A DNA stretch of 64,000 nucleotides from Spirosoma foliorum (GCF_014117325.1 NZ_CP059732.1:3485001-3549000); one strand, 5' to 3'. Counted from the stretch's first letter, positions 9,062 to 17,955 are shown. The notes: generated by a model not told the origin, from the sequence alone. Translations and numbers: made by a program.

Positions 9062-11149
9062 ATGAAATGGTTGGGGTTACTATTGCTCATAAGTTTATGC
9101 CTGTCCTGTTCGCATTACAAAGACGCCCTCTCGCCTGAGGAAGCTCTTACCAGTTTTAAACTGAGTGATGATCGATTAGCAGTTTCTGTGTTTGCCGCAG
9201 AACCGCACGTTCTGGACCCAGTTGAGATGGTATTTGACGAGGACGGGAACGCGTTCGTGGTCGAAATGCCGGATTACCCATCCAAGCCTGAAGATGGCAC
9301 TTTGGGCGGAGCTATTCGCATGTTGATCGATACGAACAATGATGGTCGAACAGATTCGATGACGGTATTTGCCGATCATCTTTCCGAAGCTACCAGCATT
9401 TTACCCTGGCAAGGTGGCTTACTGGTGACGGCTGCCCCCAATATCCTGTTTCTCAAAGACACAACGGGTGACCATCGGGCCGATGTGAAAGAAATCCTGT
9501 TCACTGGTTTCTTTGCCGACAACTCTGAAGCGCAGATAACCAACCTCCGTTACAGCATCGACAATTGGATTTATGCTTCTAACACTGGCCGGGAGGGTGA
9601 AATCCGATTTACCCGAAACCCCAAAGCGGCACCCGTTTCGGTCAAAGGAGGAGATTTCCGGTTTCGGTTAGACCGGGGTCAGTTTGAAGTAGAGTCGAGT
9701 TCGGGGCAGTTTGGGCTAGCCATCGACGATTGGGGCAATCGGTTCTTCACCGAAAATAGTCTACACATCCAGCAGGCACCGATTCCAGCCCGTTACCTAT
9801 ACCGACACAAGCACCTGCCAACCGTTGAGCCAACTGTCAACATCTCTGACCACGACCCAATAATGTTCCAGAAAACGCCTGCTCCCTACTGGCGTCAGGA
9901 ACGCACAAAACGTAGGAATGAGCAGTTTGAGGCAGCTAAACTCAGTGACCGGCATGAGTATGCCGATGATCATTTTACGGGCGCTTCGGGAGGGACTTAC
10001 TATGGTGGCAATGCCTTACCGAAAGACTATTACGGATCGATTTTTACGGGAGAAGTGGCGGGTAATCTCGTTCACCGTGATGTGCTGAAACGCTCGCCTA
10101 ACAGTCCTCAATTTATCGCACAACGGGGCAACCAGGAGGCAGCACATGAGTTCCTGGCCTCCACCGACCCCTGGTTTCGGCCAGTCAACTTCACGGTCGG
10201 CCCTGACGGCGCGTTGTATGTGATCGATATGTATCGGCAACACATTGAAACGCCCACCGCCATTCCCGAAGATCTCAAGGAAGACATGGATTTCATGAAT
10301 GGCAGCAAATTGGGCCGCATCTACCGCATTGCAGATAAAACGAGCAAAACAGCCATTGGTCAACCTAAACTGAGGAGTAAAACTAGTGCCGAACTGGTGG
10401 CGTTACTGGGCCATACCAACCAATGGTGGCGGCTACAGGCCCAACGGTTGCTTCTGGAAAAGCAGGACAAATCAGTTGTACTGGCCTTGAAAGACTTATT
10501 CATTAAAGATATGGACCCACGGACGCGCCTGCACGCTTTTTTCGTGCTGGAAGGCCTCAATGCACTGGATGCCAATCTGGTAAAACAGGCGATGCAGGAT
10601 GCGCAACCAGAAATTCGCGCCTATGGAGTGATGATGGCCGAGCATTTTCCAGGCACCTTACCGCAACTAATTGAAAAAGCCAACGACCCGTCTGTTCCGG
10701 TCGCATTTCAGGCAGCGTTGAGTTTGGGGCAATTCCCAACTCAACAAGTTACGACCGCTCTGGCAAACCTGCTTGAGAAACACGGCAAAGACACCTGGTT
10801 CCGAACGGCGGTGCTCAGTTCAGAACTTGGCTCTTCCACCGGGTTTGCCCGTCATTTGGTGAGCAGTGCTTACTTCAACTCGATCAGTCCTGAAAAAGAC
10901 ACATTTTTAACGGATTTGGCTTTCGTTGTGGGCTCTCGCAATCGCAAAGGAGAAGCTGTTCAATTGTTGAGTTTATTCAGTAATCAACCTCATTGGCAAC
11001 AGATCGTATTCACGGGCCTGACAAATGGGGCAAAATCGGCGGGAGTGCCGCTGGACGACCGCTTGAAAAGTATGATAGATCCACAGGTACGCCGGACGGG
11101 GCCGCCCGGCGTACAAAATAATTCCTTGCCTAATAAAACCAATGACTAA
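9062..11149 (+). CDS. PVC-type dehydrogenase-like lipoprotein, haem domain absent
   Basis: The 695-residue product has a lipoprotein signal (LCLSCSHY, lipid Cys about residue 16), then a propeller of the PVC-type membrane-bound dehydrogenase family (motifs EPHVLDPVEMVFDEDGNAFVVEM, DTNNDGRTD, GPDGALYVIDMYRQHIE) and a HEAT-like helical region from about residue 460. Full-length relatives usually continue into a cytochrome c domain with CxxCH; none is present here. The next gene, a HiPIP-like electron carrier, overlaps the 3' end by eight bases, which suggests a separate electron acceptor replaces the missing haem. The last codons pass through a palindrome (11087-11114), giving an odd VRRTGPPGVQ tail. 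Confidence 0.75.
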   Translation: MKWLGLLLLISLCLSCSHYKDALSPEEALTSFKLSDDRLAVSVFAAEPHVLDPVEMVFDEDGNAFVVEMPDYPSKPEDGTLGGAIRMLIDTNNDGRTDSMTVFADHLSEATSILPWQGGLLVTAAPNILFLKDTTGDHRADVKEILFTGFFADNSEAQITNLRYSIDNWIYASNTGREGEIRFTRNPKAAPVSVKGGDFRFRLDRGQFEVESSSGQFGLAIDDWGNRFFTENSLHIQQAPIPARYLYRHKHLPTVEPTVNISDHDPIMFQKTPAPYWRQERTKRRNEQFEAAKLSDRHEYADDHFTGASGGTYYGGNALPKDYYGSIFTGEVAGNLVHRDVLKRSPNSPQFIAQRGNQEAAHEFLASTDPWFRPVNFTVGPDGALYVIDMYRQHIETPTAIPEDLKEDMDFMNGSKLGRIYRIADKTSKTAIGQPKLRSKTSAELVALLGHTNQWWRLQAQRLLLEKQDKSVVLALKDLFIKDMDPRTRLHAFFVLEGLNALDANLVKQAMQDAQPEIRAYGVMMAEHFPGTLPQLIEKANDPSVPVAFQAALSLGQFPTQQVTTALANLLEKHGKDTWFRTAVLSSELGSSTGFARHLVSSAYFNSISPEKDTFLTDLAFVVGSRNRKGEAVQLLSLFSNQPHWQQIVFTGLTNGAKSAGVPLDDRLKSMIDPQVRRTGPPGVQNNSLPNKTND
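11087..11114. repeat. Palindrome inside the 3' end of a coding region
   Basis: A near-perfect palindrome, GTACGCCGGACGG paired with CCGCCCGGCGTAC, lies inside the last 65 bases of the PVC-type gene and is translated in frame as VRRTGPPGVQ. It has the outward look of the GTARCG intergenic family but with GTACGC ends. It may be a repeat captured by the coding region. Confidence 0.65.
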
Positions 11150-11504
11150 ACAGCAACGCTACTCCCGACGACAATTTATTGGCAAATCCGTTTTTTCGGG
11201 ATCAACGGCTTTAGGATTAGTACTATTCCTGAGTAGGTGTCAGTCAAAAACGACTTCAGAGCAAGAGGAGAAAAAAGTGGCCACCGATCCGTGTGAGGAC
11301 TTTTCGGGCGTCAGTGAAGCAGATCTGAAAACCCGAAAAAAGCTGGGCTACGTGAAGCAATCTTCCCGACCAGAATCGAAGTGCGGTAACTGCAATTTGT
11401 GGCTTCCTCCCAAAGAAGGGCAAAGCTGTGGTTCGTGTATGCTCTTCAAAGGCCCCGTGTACACAACCGGCTATTGCACCTATTGGGCTCCTCAAGGTAA
11501 GTAG
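11142..11504 (+). CDS. HiPIP-like high-potential iron-sulfur protein, Tat-exported
   Basis: A 120-residue protein with a twin-arginine signal (SRRQFIGKSV, residues 8-17) and a hydrophobic region ending at a Cys (LSRC). The mature part carries KCGNCNLW, SCGSCMLFKGP and GYCTYWAP, matching the CxxC..C..C spacing and the aromatic/Gly surroundings of high-potential iron-sulfur proteins that hold one 4Fe-4S cluster and carry electrons in the periplasm. It overlaps the PVC-type gene by eight bases (ATG inside AATGACTAA), strong evidence for coupled expression. The likely job is to take electrons from a periplasmic oxidoreductase of this locus; the partner is inferred. Confidence 0.8.
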   Translation: MTKQQRYSRRQFIGKSVFSGSTALGLVLFLSRCQSKTTSEQEEKKVATDPCEDFSGVSEADLKTRKKLGYVKQSSRPESKCGNCNLWLPPKEGQSCGSCMLFKGPVYTTGYCTYWAPQGK

Positions 11505-11522
11505 CGTCTTTTTCCTAAAACC

Positions 11523-12896
11523 ATGCTCATGAAAAACGATAGAAATCATCAGACTTCGAGTTCCCGAAGAAGTTTTGTCAAGAAGGCGATTATTGGCACT
11601 GCCTCCGTATCCATTGGCGGGGTTCTACCCCAGTTTAGCCCTAAAAGCTACGCTCGAATTTTGGGGGCTAATGAAAAAGTACGGGTCGGCGTCATGGGTG
11701 TAAACAGTCGAGGATTGGCTTTATCGAGTAACTACGCCTTGCAACCCAATTGTGAAGTTGTCACCATCTGTGATGTTGATTCAAGAGCAGCTGAAAAATG
11801 CATTACGACGGTAGAAGGCATTCAGAAAACGAAGCCAAAGAATCAGCCCGACTTCCGAAAAGCCCTGGAAGACAAGGATATGGACGCGCTCGTTATTGCG
11901 GCACCCGACCATTGGCATGCCCCAGCTGCCATTCTGGCTTCTAAAGCGGGCAAACATGTGTATCTCGAAAAACCCTGTAGCCACAATCCACACGAGGGTG
12001 AGTTGCTGGTTGCCGTGGCGGCAAAATACAAGAATGTTATCCAGATGGGTAACCAACGGCGCTCCTGGCCCAATGTAAAACAAGCCATCGACGACATCAA
12101 AAAAGGGGCAATTGGCAGGCCTTACTTTGCCAAAGGCTGGTACACCAACAATCGGGCAACGATTGGGGTTGGCAAACCGCAGGCAGTACCCACCTGGCTC
12201 AACTATGACTTATGGCAGGGCCCCGCTCCCCGGCGTGCCTACAAAGACAACGTTATTCATTACAACTGGCACTGGTTCTGGCATTGGGGCACGGGCGAAG
12301 CCCTCAACAACGGTACCCACATGCTCGATCTGATGCGTTGGGGTCTGGATGTCGACTACCCCAATAAAGTCACGTCGCTGGGTGGTCGGTATCGCTATAA
12401 AGACGATTGGGAAACACCCGACACCCAGGTAATAAACCTGACCTTCGCCAACAACACAGCCATGACCTGGGAAGGCCGAAGCTGCAATGGACGAACCGTA
12501 GAAGGCAGCGATGTGGGCGTTACGTTCTATGGAGAAACGGGCTCTTTACAATACGGTGGTGGCAACGCCTACAAAATCTTCGACCTCGATAATAAACTGA
12601 TCAAGGATGTGAAGAACGATCTGCCTATCGACCCACGTAACAAAATGAACCCGTCGCAGGCTCTAGACGCCACACACCTTCAAAATTTCATGGAAGCCAT
12701 CAGACAGGGTACACCACTGGCATCAGGCATTGTGGGTGGGCATCAGAGTACACTGCTTTGTCAACTGGGCAATATCGCCCTGCGCTCAGGCGACGCCCTG
12801 GATATTGACCCAACCAACGGTCATATTCTGAATAACAAAAACGCCCTGAAATTCTGGCAACGTGAATACGAGAAGGGTTGGGAACCAACGCTATAA
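11523..12896 (+). CDS. Gfo/Idh/MocA oxidoreductase, Tat-exported
   Basis: A 457-residue protein (455 if ATG 11529 is used) with a twin-arginine motif (SRRSFVKKAI, about residues 14-23) and hydrophobic segment. The NAD-binding region is VRVGVMGVNSRGLALS, the EKP motif is in VYLEKPCSHNPHEG (about residue 148), and a conserved His/Trp-rich stretch (NWHWFWHWGTGEALNNGTHMLD) follows, as in the large bacteroidotal group of exported Gfo/Idh/MocA proteins. It is expected to oxidise or reduce a sugar or cyclitol with a prebound nicotinamide cofactor. It lies 18 bases after the HiPIP-like gene and before the NagP-like transporter. Confidence 0.8.
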   Translation: MLMKNDRNHQTSSSRRSFVKKAIIGTASVSIGGVLPQFSPKSYARILGANEKVRVGVMGVNSRGLALSSNYALQPNCEVVTICDVDSRAAEKCITTVEGIQKTKPKNQPDFRKALEDKDMDALVIAAPDHWHAPAAILASKAGKHVYLEKPCSHNPHEGELLVAVAAKYKNVIQMGNQRRSWPNVKQAIDDIKKGAIGRPYFAKGWYTNNRATIGVGKPQAVPTWLNYDLWQGPAPRRAYKDNVIHYNWHWFWHWGTGEALNNGTHMLDLMRWGLDVDYPNKVTSLGGRYRYKDDWETPDTQVINLTFANNTAMTWEGRSCNGRTVEGSDVGVTFYGETGSLQYGGGNAYKIFDLDNKLIKDVKNDLPIDPRNKMNPSQALDATHLQNFMEAIRQGTPLASGIVGGHQSTLLCQLGNIALRSGDALDIDPTNGHILNNKNALKFWQREYEKGWEPTL

Positions 12897-12897
12897 T

Positions 12898-12915
12898 GTA
12901 GCGCGGACGGTCCGC
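12898..12915. repeat. Short GTAGCG-type palindrome
   Basis: GTAGC followed by GCGGAC-G-GTCCGC begins one base after the TAA of the preceding gene. It looks like a collapsed or truncated member of the family at 2126 and 4762, since only the inner part of one arm remains. Confidence 0.6.
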
Positions 12916-12931
12916 ACTAAAACCTAAAAAA

Positions 12932-14248
12932 ATGAGCACACTAGCTATCGACGTCAACAGTCTGAGTAAGCGGGAAACGACCATTTCGATTTTTCTGGTC
13001 GGGCTGATGTTTTTCATCTTCGGCTTCATTTCGTGGGTGAACTCCATCCTGATTCCGTACTTCAAAATTGCCTGCGAGTTGACCAGTTTTCAGGCGTATC
13101 TGGTTGCCTTTGCGTTCTATATTGCTTATTTCATCATGTCGGTTCCAGCCTCTTATCTGTTGAAGGCTGTTGGCTTCAAGAAAGGAATGATGTTTGGTTT
13201 TTGGGCGATGGCCGCAGGCGCGGGCATTTTTATTCCGGCGGCCATGACCCGAACATACGCCCTGTTTCTGATGGGCTTGTTCACTATTGGTGTCGGGCTG
13301 GCCATTCTGCAAACGGCAACCAATCCCTACATAACGATTCTGGGTCCCAAAGAGCGGGCCGCCCAGCGAATAAGCATGATGGGTATCTGCAATAAAGCCG
13401 CCGGCATTCTCTCGCCACTGATCTTTGCCGCCGTTATTCTACGGCCTACGGATACCGATTTGTTTGCCCAATTAAGCACTATGAGCGCGGAGCAACGGGG
13501 AGCGGCTCTCGACGAACTGGTTCGACGGGTTATTCCACCCTATGCAGTGTTGGGTACATTTCTGTTTGCACTAGGCTATTTAGTATATCGATCTCCCTTA
13601 CCCGAAATCGACACGGAGCACGAAACGCCCGATGTAGCCACTGCGAATGCCGGAAAGAGTAGCATCCTCCAGTTCCCTCACCTGATTCTGGGCGCAGTTG
13701 CCATCTTTCTCCACGTAGGAACGCAGGTTATCGCCATCGATACCATTATCGGTTATGCCAATTCGATGGGAATCGATCTCCTGAAAGCCAAGACCTTTCC
13801 CTCCTACACGTTGTTCTGTACCATTTGCGGGTATCTCATCGGTATCAGCACGATTCCGCGATTTATTAGTCAGGTCAACGCGTTACGCATCTGCACTATT
13901 CTGGGCGCGACGTTTACGATACTGATTATTTTCACGCATGGCACTGTCACTTTTCTGGGGCATACAGCCGATATTTCGATCTGGTTTGTGGTCTTGTTGG
14001 GGCTGGCTAACTCGCTGGTTTGGGCCGGATTATGGCCGCTGGCGTTGGATGGTCTGGGTCGATTTACCAAACTCGGCGCTTCGATTCTCATTATGGGTTT
14101 GTGTGGCAATGCGATTATGCCACTCGTCTACGGCTATTTTGCCGACCTCTATTCTGTCCATATTGCTTACTGGGTTCTTTTCCCCTGCTACCTATACCTG
14201 ATCTATTATGCTATGTTTGGGCATAAAGTAAAACGGTGGGGATTCTGA
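12932..14248 (+). CDS. nagP: Sugar MFS transporter, NagP-like
   Basis: A 438-residue integral membrane protein with about twelve hydrophobic segments, of the FucP/GlcP branch of the major facilitator superfamily. The family signatures visible are FGFISWVNSILIPYFK near residue 35, the polar ILQTATNPYITILGP segment near residue 130, and RISMMGICNKAAGILSPLIF. Proton-coupled members of this branch import fucose, glucose/galactose or N-acetylglucosamine. The stop codon overlaps the nagA start (TGATG) and nagB follows, so N-acetylglucosamine is the likely substrate; that specificity comes from context, not from binding-site residues. Confidence 0.8.
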   Translation: MSTLAIDVNSLSKRETTISIFLVGLMFFIFGFISWVNSILIPYFKIACELTSFQAYLVAFAFYIAYFIMSVPASYLLKAVGFKKGMMFGFWAMAAGAGIFIPAAMTRTYALFLMGLFTIGVGLAILQTATNPYITILGPKERAAQRISMMGICNKAAGILSPLIFAAVILRPTDTDLFAQLSTMSAEQRGAALDELVRRVIPPYAVLGTFLFALGYLVYRSPLPEIDTEHETPDVATANAGKSSILQFPHLILGAVAIFLHVGTQVIAIDTIIGYANSMGIDLLKAKTFPSYTLFCTICGYLIGISTIPRFISQVNALRICTILGATFTILIIFTHGTVTFLGHTADISIWFVVLLGLANSLVWAGLWPLALDGLGRFTKLGASILIMGLCGNAIMPLVYGYFADLYSVHIAYWVLFPCYLYLIYYAMFGHKVKRWGF

Positions 14249-15423
14249 TGAAACTAAAAATAGTTAACGGTACCATTCTAACGCCCTTTCGCTCCATTCG
14301 AGGTGGAACAATTGTCGTTGAGGACTGTCAGATTATCGGCATCCACGAAGGACCTGTCGATGTGCCGGAAGCAGTCGAACTCGATGCAAAAGGGCATTTT
14401 GTAGCACCCGGTTTTATCGACATTCACGTACATGGTGGCGGTGGTTTCGATTTCATGGATGGCACGCAGGAGGCTTTTCTGAAAATTGCCGAACTCCATG
14501 CTCGTTACGGCACGACAGCAATGGTCCCTACCACGCTGACGGCCGAGAAAGACGATCTCCTGCAAACACTGGACGTCTACGAACTAGCTCACCGAAACAA
14601 TACTCAGGGAGCGGCTTTTCTGGGCATGCACCTGGAAGGCCCCTATTTCGCCCTCAGTCAACGGGGTGCACAAGACCCTCGCTATATCCGAAACCCTGAC
14701 CCTCTCGAGTACGAGGAGATTTTAGCTCACTCTTCCTCCATTGCCCGCTGGAGTGCGGCTCCTGAGTTAGACGGCGCCATTCGGTTCGGGCAGCGGCTTC
14801 GAGAGAAAGGAATTATAGCGGCTATTGCCCACACGGATGCGCTCTATGACGATGTACTTTTGGCCTACGAAAATGGCTACTCGCTGGTAACCCATTTATA
14901 TTCAGCTATGTCGGGTGTTACCCGCCGAAATGCATTTCGCTATGCTGGCGTTATCGAAAGTGCCTTTTTGCTCGATCTGGACGTTGAAATCATTGGCGAT
15001 GGTGTCCATTTACCCGCTCCGTTACTCAAACTGGTTTACAAAATTAAAGGGGCCGATCGGACCGCGCTTATTACCGATGCGATGCGTGCCGCTGGGATGC
15101 CGGAAGGCGAAAGTACCTTAGGTTCCTTAAAGAATGGGTTGAAAGTAATCGTCGAAGATGGCGTTGCGAAACTACCCGATCGAACGGCCTTTGCTGGCAG
15201 CGTGGCCACCATGAATCGCCTGGTTCGTAATATGGTTCAACTAGCCGATGTTCCGCTGCTCGAAGCCATCCGAATGGCCAGCACAACCCCTGCCCGCATC
15301 ATGGGCGTCGATCAGCAAAAAGGATCACTAGCCAAAGGTAAAGATGCCGATATCGTCTTTTTCGATCAGGATTTTACGGTTAACCTAACCATGATACAGG
15401 GTAAAATTATCTATTCAGCCTAA
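14248..15423 (+). CDS. nagA: N-acetylglucosamine-6-phosphate deacetylase
   Basis: The 391-residue protein is a complete amidohydrolase-fold NagA, which removes acetate from GlcNAc-6-phosphate in the cytoplasm. Visible motifs are the metal-site APGFIDIHVHGGGG (H60, H62), LGMHLEGPYF with the metal-binding Glu, IAHTDA, VTHLYSAMS with the next His, and the catalytic Asp in LITDAMRAAG. ATG 14248 is preferred to the earlier GTG-like option because it overlaps the transporter's TGA as TGATG and aligns with the usual N-terminus. nagB follows after 27 bases. No repressor gene is present nearby. Confidence 0.93.
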   Translation: MKLKIVNGTILTPFRSIRGGTIVVEDCQIIGIHEGPVDVPEAVELDAKGHFVAPGFIDIHVHGGGGFDFMDGTQEAFLKIAELHARYGTTAMVPTTLTAEKDDLLQTLDVYELAHRNNTQGAAFLGMHLEGPYFALSQRGAQDPRYIRNPDPLEYEEILAHSSSIARWSAAPELDGAIRFGQRLREKGIIAAIAHTDALYDDVLLAYENGYSLVTHLYSAMSGVTRRNAFRYAGVIESAFLLDLDVEIIGDGVHLPAPLLKLVYKIKGADRTALITDAMRAAGMPEGESTLGSLKNGLKVIVEDGVAKLPDRTAFAGSVATMNRLVRNMVQLADVPLLEAIRMASTTPARIMGVDQQKGSLAKGKDADIVFFDQDFTVNLTMIQGKIIYSA

Positions 15424-15450
15424 ATCGACTCGTCATAACTACCTGATACT

Positions 15451-16233
15451 ATGAATACAATTAGTTCTTTAATTCGTGAATTTACCGTTGACCAGCTTAC
15501 TGTTAAGCTCTTTGAAAACCGGCATAGTCTGGGCCAACAGGCAGCCGGGCAAGCTGCCAATACCATTCGGAATTTGCAGGAGAAGCAACCCGTTATCAAT
15601 ATTATTTTCGCGGCAGCCCCTTCTCAAAATGAGTTTCTGGCGGCCTTGGCCGAACAACCCGGCATTGCCTGGGAGCGCATCAATGCTTTTCATATGGACG
15701 AGTACGTCAATTTGGCTGAAGACGCCCCTCAGCGATTCGGCAACTTCCTGAATGATAGACTCTTTAGCAAGGTACCCCTGAAAGCCGTTTATTTCATCAA
15801 TGGCAATAATGATCCAAATGCAGAATGTGACCGGTATGCCGCACTACTCCAGGAATACCCCACCGATATTGTTTGTATGGGAATCGGCGAAAACTGTCAT
15901 ATTGCCTTTAACGATCCGCACGTGGCCCGTTTTGACGATCCTACGCTTGTCAAAAAAGTAGGGTTAGACTTAACCAGTAGGTGGCAACAGGTTCACGACG
16001 GCTGTTTTGCCTCCTTGTCAGAAGTACCCGAATACGCCCTTACGCTCACAATTCCAGCTCTGGTAAAAGCACCCATTATTTTTTGCATGGTCCCGGCAGC
16101 TCATAAGGCCGAAGCGATTCAACATACGGTGACCGACGCCATTTCTGAAAAATACCCTTCCACCATTTTACGCCAACATGGCAACGCAACGTTATTCATT
16201 GATCAGGATAGTGGGGTACTTTTACAGGATTAA
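15451..16233 (+). CDS. nagB: Glucosamine-6-phosphate deaminase
   Basis: A 260-residue aldose-ketose isomerase/deaminase that converts glucosamine-6-phosphate to fructose-6-phosphate and ammonia, the last step of the locus. The family pieces are present: AAAPSQNEFLAAL, HMDEYVNL with the catalytic Asp, and GIGENCHIAFNDP around the catalytic His. In most NagB proteins the residue before that His is Gly; here it is Cys. No extended C-terminal allosteric motif is seen. It lies 27 bases after nagA on the same strand. Confident at family level; the unusual Cys may alter kinetics. Confidence 0.9.
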   Translation: MNTISSLIREFTVDQLTVKLFENRHSLGQQAAGQAANTIRNLQEKQPVINIIFAAAPSQNEFLAALAEQPGIAWERINAFHMDEYVNLAEDAPQRFGNFLNDRLFSKVPLKAVYFINGNNDPNAECDRYAALLQEYPTDIVCMGIGENCHIAFNDPHVARFDDPTLVKKVGLDLTSRWQQVHDGCFASLSEVPEYALTLTIPALVKAPIIFCMVPAAHKAEAIQHTVTDAISEKYPSTILRQHGNATLFIDQDSGVLLQD

Positions 16234-16308
16234 CGTAGTTACAATGGTCTTTCATTTGGTTAGCAATCGGCCAAATACCTTATTTGCGCTCCATTAACGA
16301 ATCAATCG

Positions 16309-16812
16309 ATGACCATTCGCCCTGCTACTGTTGCTGATATTCCAGCTTTACTGAATCTGCTTAAAAATGTAATACCCCTTATGCACGAAGTGGGTAATTT
16401 TCAGTGGGACGATCAGTACCCCAATGCTACCGTTTTCGGAAACGATATTACCAACGAACAACTTTGGGTAGCCGACATCGATGGGCAACTCGCAGGGGTT
16501 GCTGCTCTAACCGAAGACCAGGAGCCAGAATACGCGCAAGTCGGTTTTGACTTGAGCCAGCGTGCAATTGTTACGCACCGACTAGCTGTCGACCCGGCGT
16601 TTCGCGGACAAGGAGTTGCCGTTGCCTTACTGGAACAAGCAGAGCAATTGGCGCTTGAGCGCGGCATCAAATTTTTACGGATTGACACCAACTCCGAAAA
16701 CCAGTCAACGCAGAAGCTGTTCCCCAAACTAGGGTATCAATACGCGGGCGAAATTACGCTTGGCTTCCGACCCGGATTACGGTTTCTGGCTTATGAGAAG
16801 CCGTTAGCCTGA
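16309..16812 (+). CDS. GNAT family N-acetyltransferase
   Basis: A 167-residue single-domain GNAT protein. The acetyl-CoA pyrophosphate-binding motif A is VTHRLAVDPAFRGQGVAVALLEQAE (RGQGVA, about residue 104), followed by the beta5 segment FLRIDTNSENQSTQKLFPKLGY that is typical of the superfamily. It would acetylate an amine on a small molecule or protein. It sits 75 bases after nagB on the same strand and may be the last gene of the amino-sugar transcript, but nothing in the sequence reveals the substrate. Confidence 0.85.
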   Translation: MTIRPATVADIPALLNLLKNVIPLMHEVGNFQWDDQYPNATVFGNDITNEQLWVADIDGQLAGVAALTEDQEPEYAQVGFDLSQRAIVTHRLAVDPAFRGQGVAVALLEQAEQLALERGIKFLRIDTNSENQSTQKLFPKLGYQYAGEITLGFRPGLRFLAYEKPLA

Positions 16813-16867
16813 TAATTACAGAATCTCTACGGGATATTAAAGCGCTTCTGTTTTTCGCATAATTCTA

Positions 16868-16875
16868 CATCTTTG
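16868..16875 (+). promoter_or_regulatory. Candidate -7 box for the bestrophin gene
   Basis: CATCTTTG lies 30 bases before the ATG at 16906 and differs by one base from the Bacteroidota -7 consensus TAnnTTTG. No clean -33 TTTG/TTG lies at the preferred distance, so this is tentative. Confidence 0.3.
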
Positions 16876-16905
16876 TGAAAATCATGACGCTAACCGTTTC
16901 GCACC

Positions 16906-17913
16906 ATGCATGCAGGAAGGAAGTATACCCTAAAGGAATTTATCGTCTGGACTCGCCAGAATTTATACTGGTTAATCGGCATCAATGTCGGAGTCACGGT
17001 TCTGTATCAGGTGGTTGGCCTTAAATGGCTGGGTATGCCCTGGGTGCCTATTGCCTTGCTAGGTACGGCAGCCGCCTTTATTGCTGGCTTCCGAAATAAT
17101 GCAACTTATGCCCGTGCCTGGGAAGCTCGTCAGATTTGGGGTGGTATTGTCAATAGCAGCCGAAGCCTGGGAATTATGATTCGGGATTTTGTGCGCAGGC
17201 CGGCAGCGTTGGGTACCGACTCAAAAGCCATTCACCAGCAACTCATTTACCGGCACATCGCCTGGCTGACAGCCCTTCGGTTTCAATTGCGGGAGCCACG
17301 GGTTTGGGAAAACATTGACAATATTTACAATGCTGAATACCGGCAGTTTTACAAAATTCCGGAACGGGAAAGCAATCTGGCCGATGAACTTCGGAAGCTC
17401 TTATCGACCCAAGATACCGATTATGTACTGAGCAAGAAAAACCGGGCTACGCAGTTAATCAGCCTACAGTCCAAGCAGCTACGCGAATTAGCTGATCAGG
17501 GTTGGATTGAGAACTATCGATACGTCGAACTGGAGTTGATGCTAAAAGAGCTCTATGAACACCAGGGCAAAAGCGAACGCATCAAGAATTTCCCCTACCC
17601 GCGCCAGTTTGCCACCATTAATGGGCTGTTTATTCGCCTGTTCGTCTGGCTGGTTCCGTTTGGGTTGTTAAAAGAATTCGACAAGTTGGGCGAGCACATC
17701 GTCTGGTTAACAATTCCGTTTGGCGTGCTGGTCTCCTGGGTATTTATGAGTTTAGAACAGGTTGGCGAAAGCACCGAAAACCCATTCGAAGGCAGTGCCA
17801 ACGATACGCCCATCACGTCCATGAGCCGCACCATCGAGATCGACCTCCGCGAAATGCTCGACGAAACCGACCTTCCACCAGCTATTCAGGCGGTTAATAA
17901 TATCTTGTTGTAG
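16906..17913 (+). CDS. Bestrophin-family ion channel
   Basis: A 335-residue membrane protein of the bestrophin/UPF0187 (YneE) family. Two N-terminal hydrophobic segments (about 18-65) are followed by the conserved GFRNNATYARAWEARQIWGGIVNSSRSLG block, a helical cytoplasmic part, then a second membrane pair around 240-285 with LIRLFVWLVPFG and the acidic ENPFEGSANDTPI stretch that corresponds to the calcium-clasp region of the animal proteins. Bacterial homologues form pentameric channels, often cation-permeable. It stands alone, with an array of hairpins downstream. Confidence 0.9.
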   Translation: MHAGRKYTLKEFIVWTRQNLYWLIGINVGVTVLYQVVGLKWLGMPWVPIALLGTAAAFIAGFRNNATYARAWEARQIWGGIVNSSRSLGIMIRDFVRRPAALGTDSKAIHQQLIYRHIAWLTALRFQLREPRVWENIDNIYNAEYRQFYKIPERESNLADELRKLLSTQDTDYVLSKKNRATQLISLQSKQLRELADQGWIENYRYVELELMLKELYEHQGKSERIKNFPYPRQFATINGLFIRLFVWLVPFGLLKEFDKLGEHIVWLTIPFGVLVSWVFMSLEQVGESTENPFEGSANDTPITSMSRTIEIDLREMLDETDLPPAIQAVNNILL

Positions 17914-17939
17914 TTTTTTTATCAAGTAGTTAGTTTGCG

Positions 17940-17955
17940 TTTGTTCGGCGCAGTC
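17940..17955. repeat. TTTGTTCGGCGYAGTC direct repeat, copy 1
   Basis: First of three direct copies of TTTGTTCGGCGYAGTC (others at 18169-18184 and 18433-18448). Each copy opens a small palindrome of the AGTC..GACT type, so the 17914-18469 gap is a composite built from repeated modules. Confidence 0.7.
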
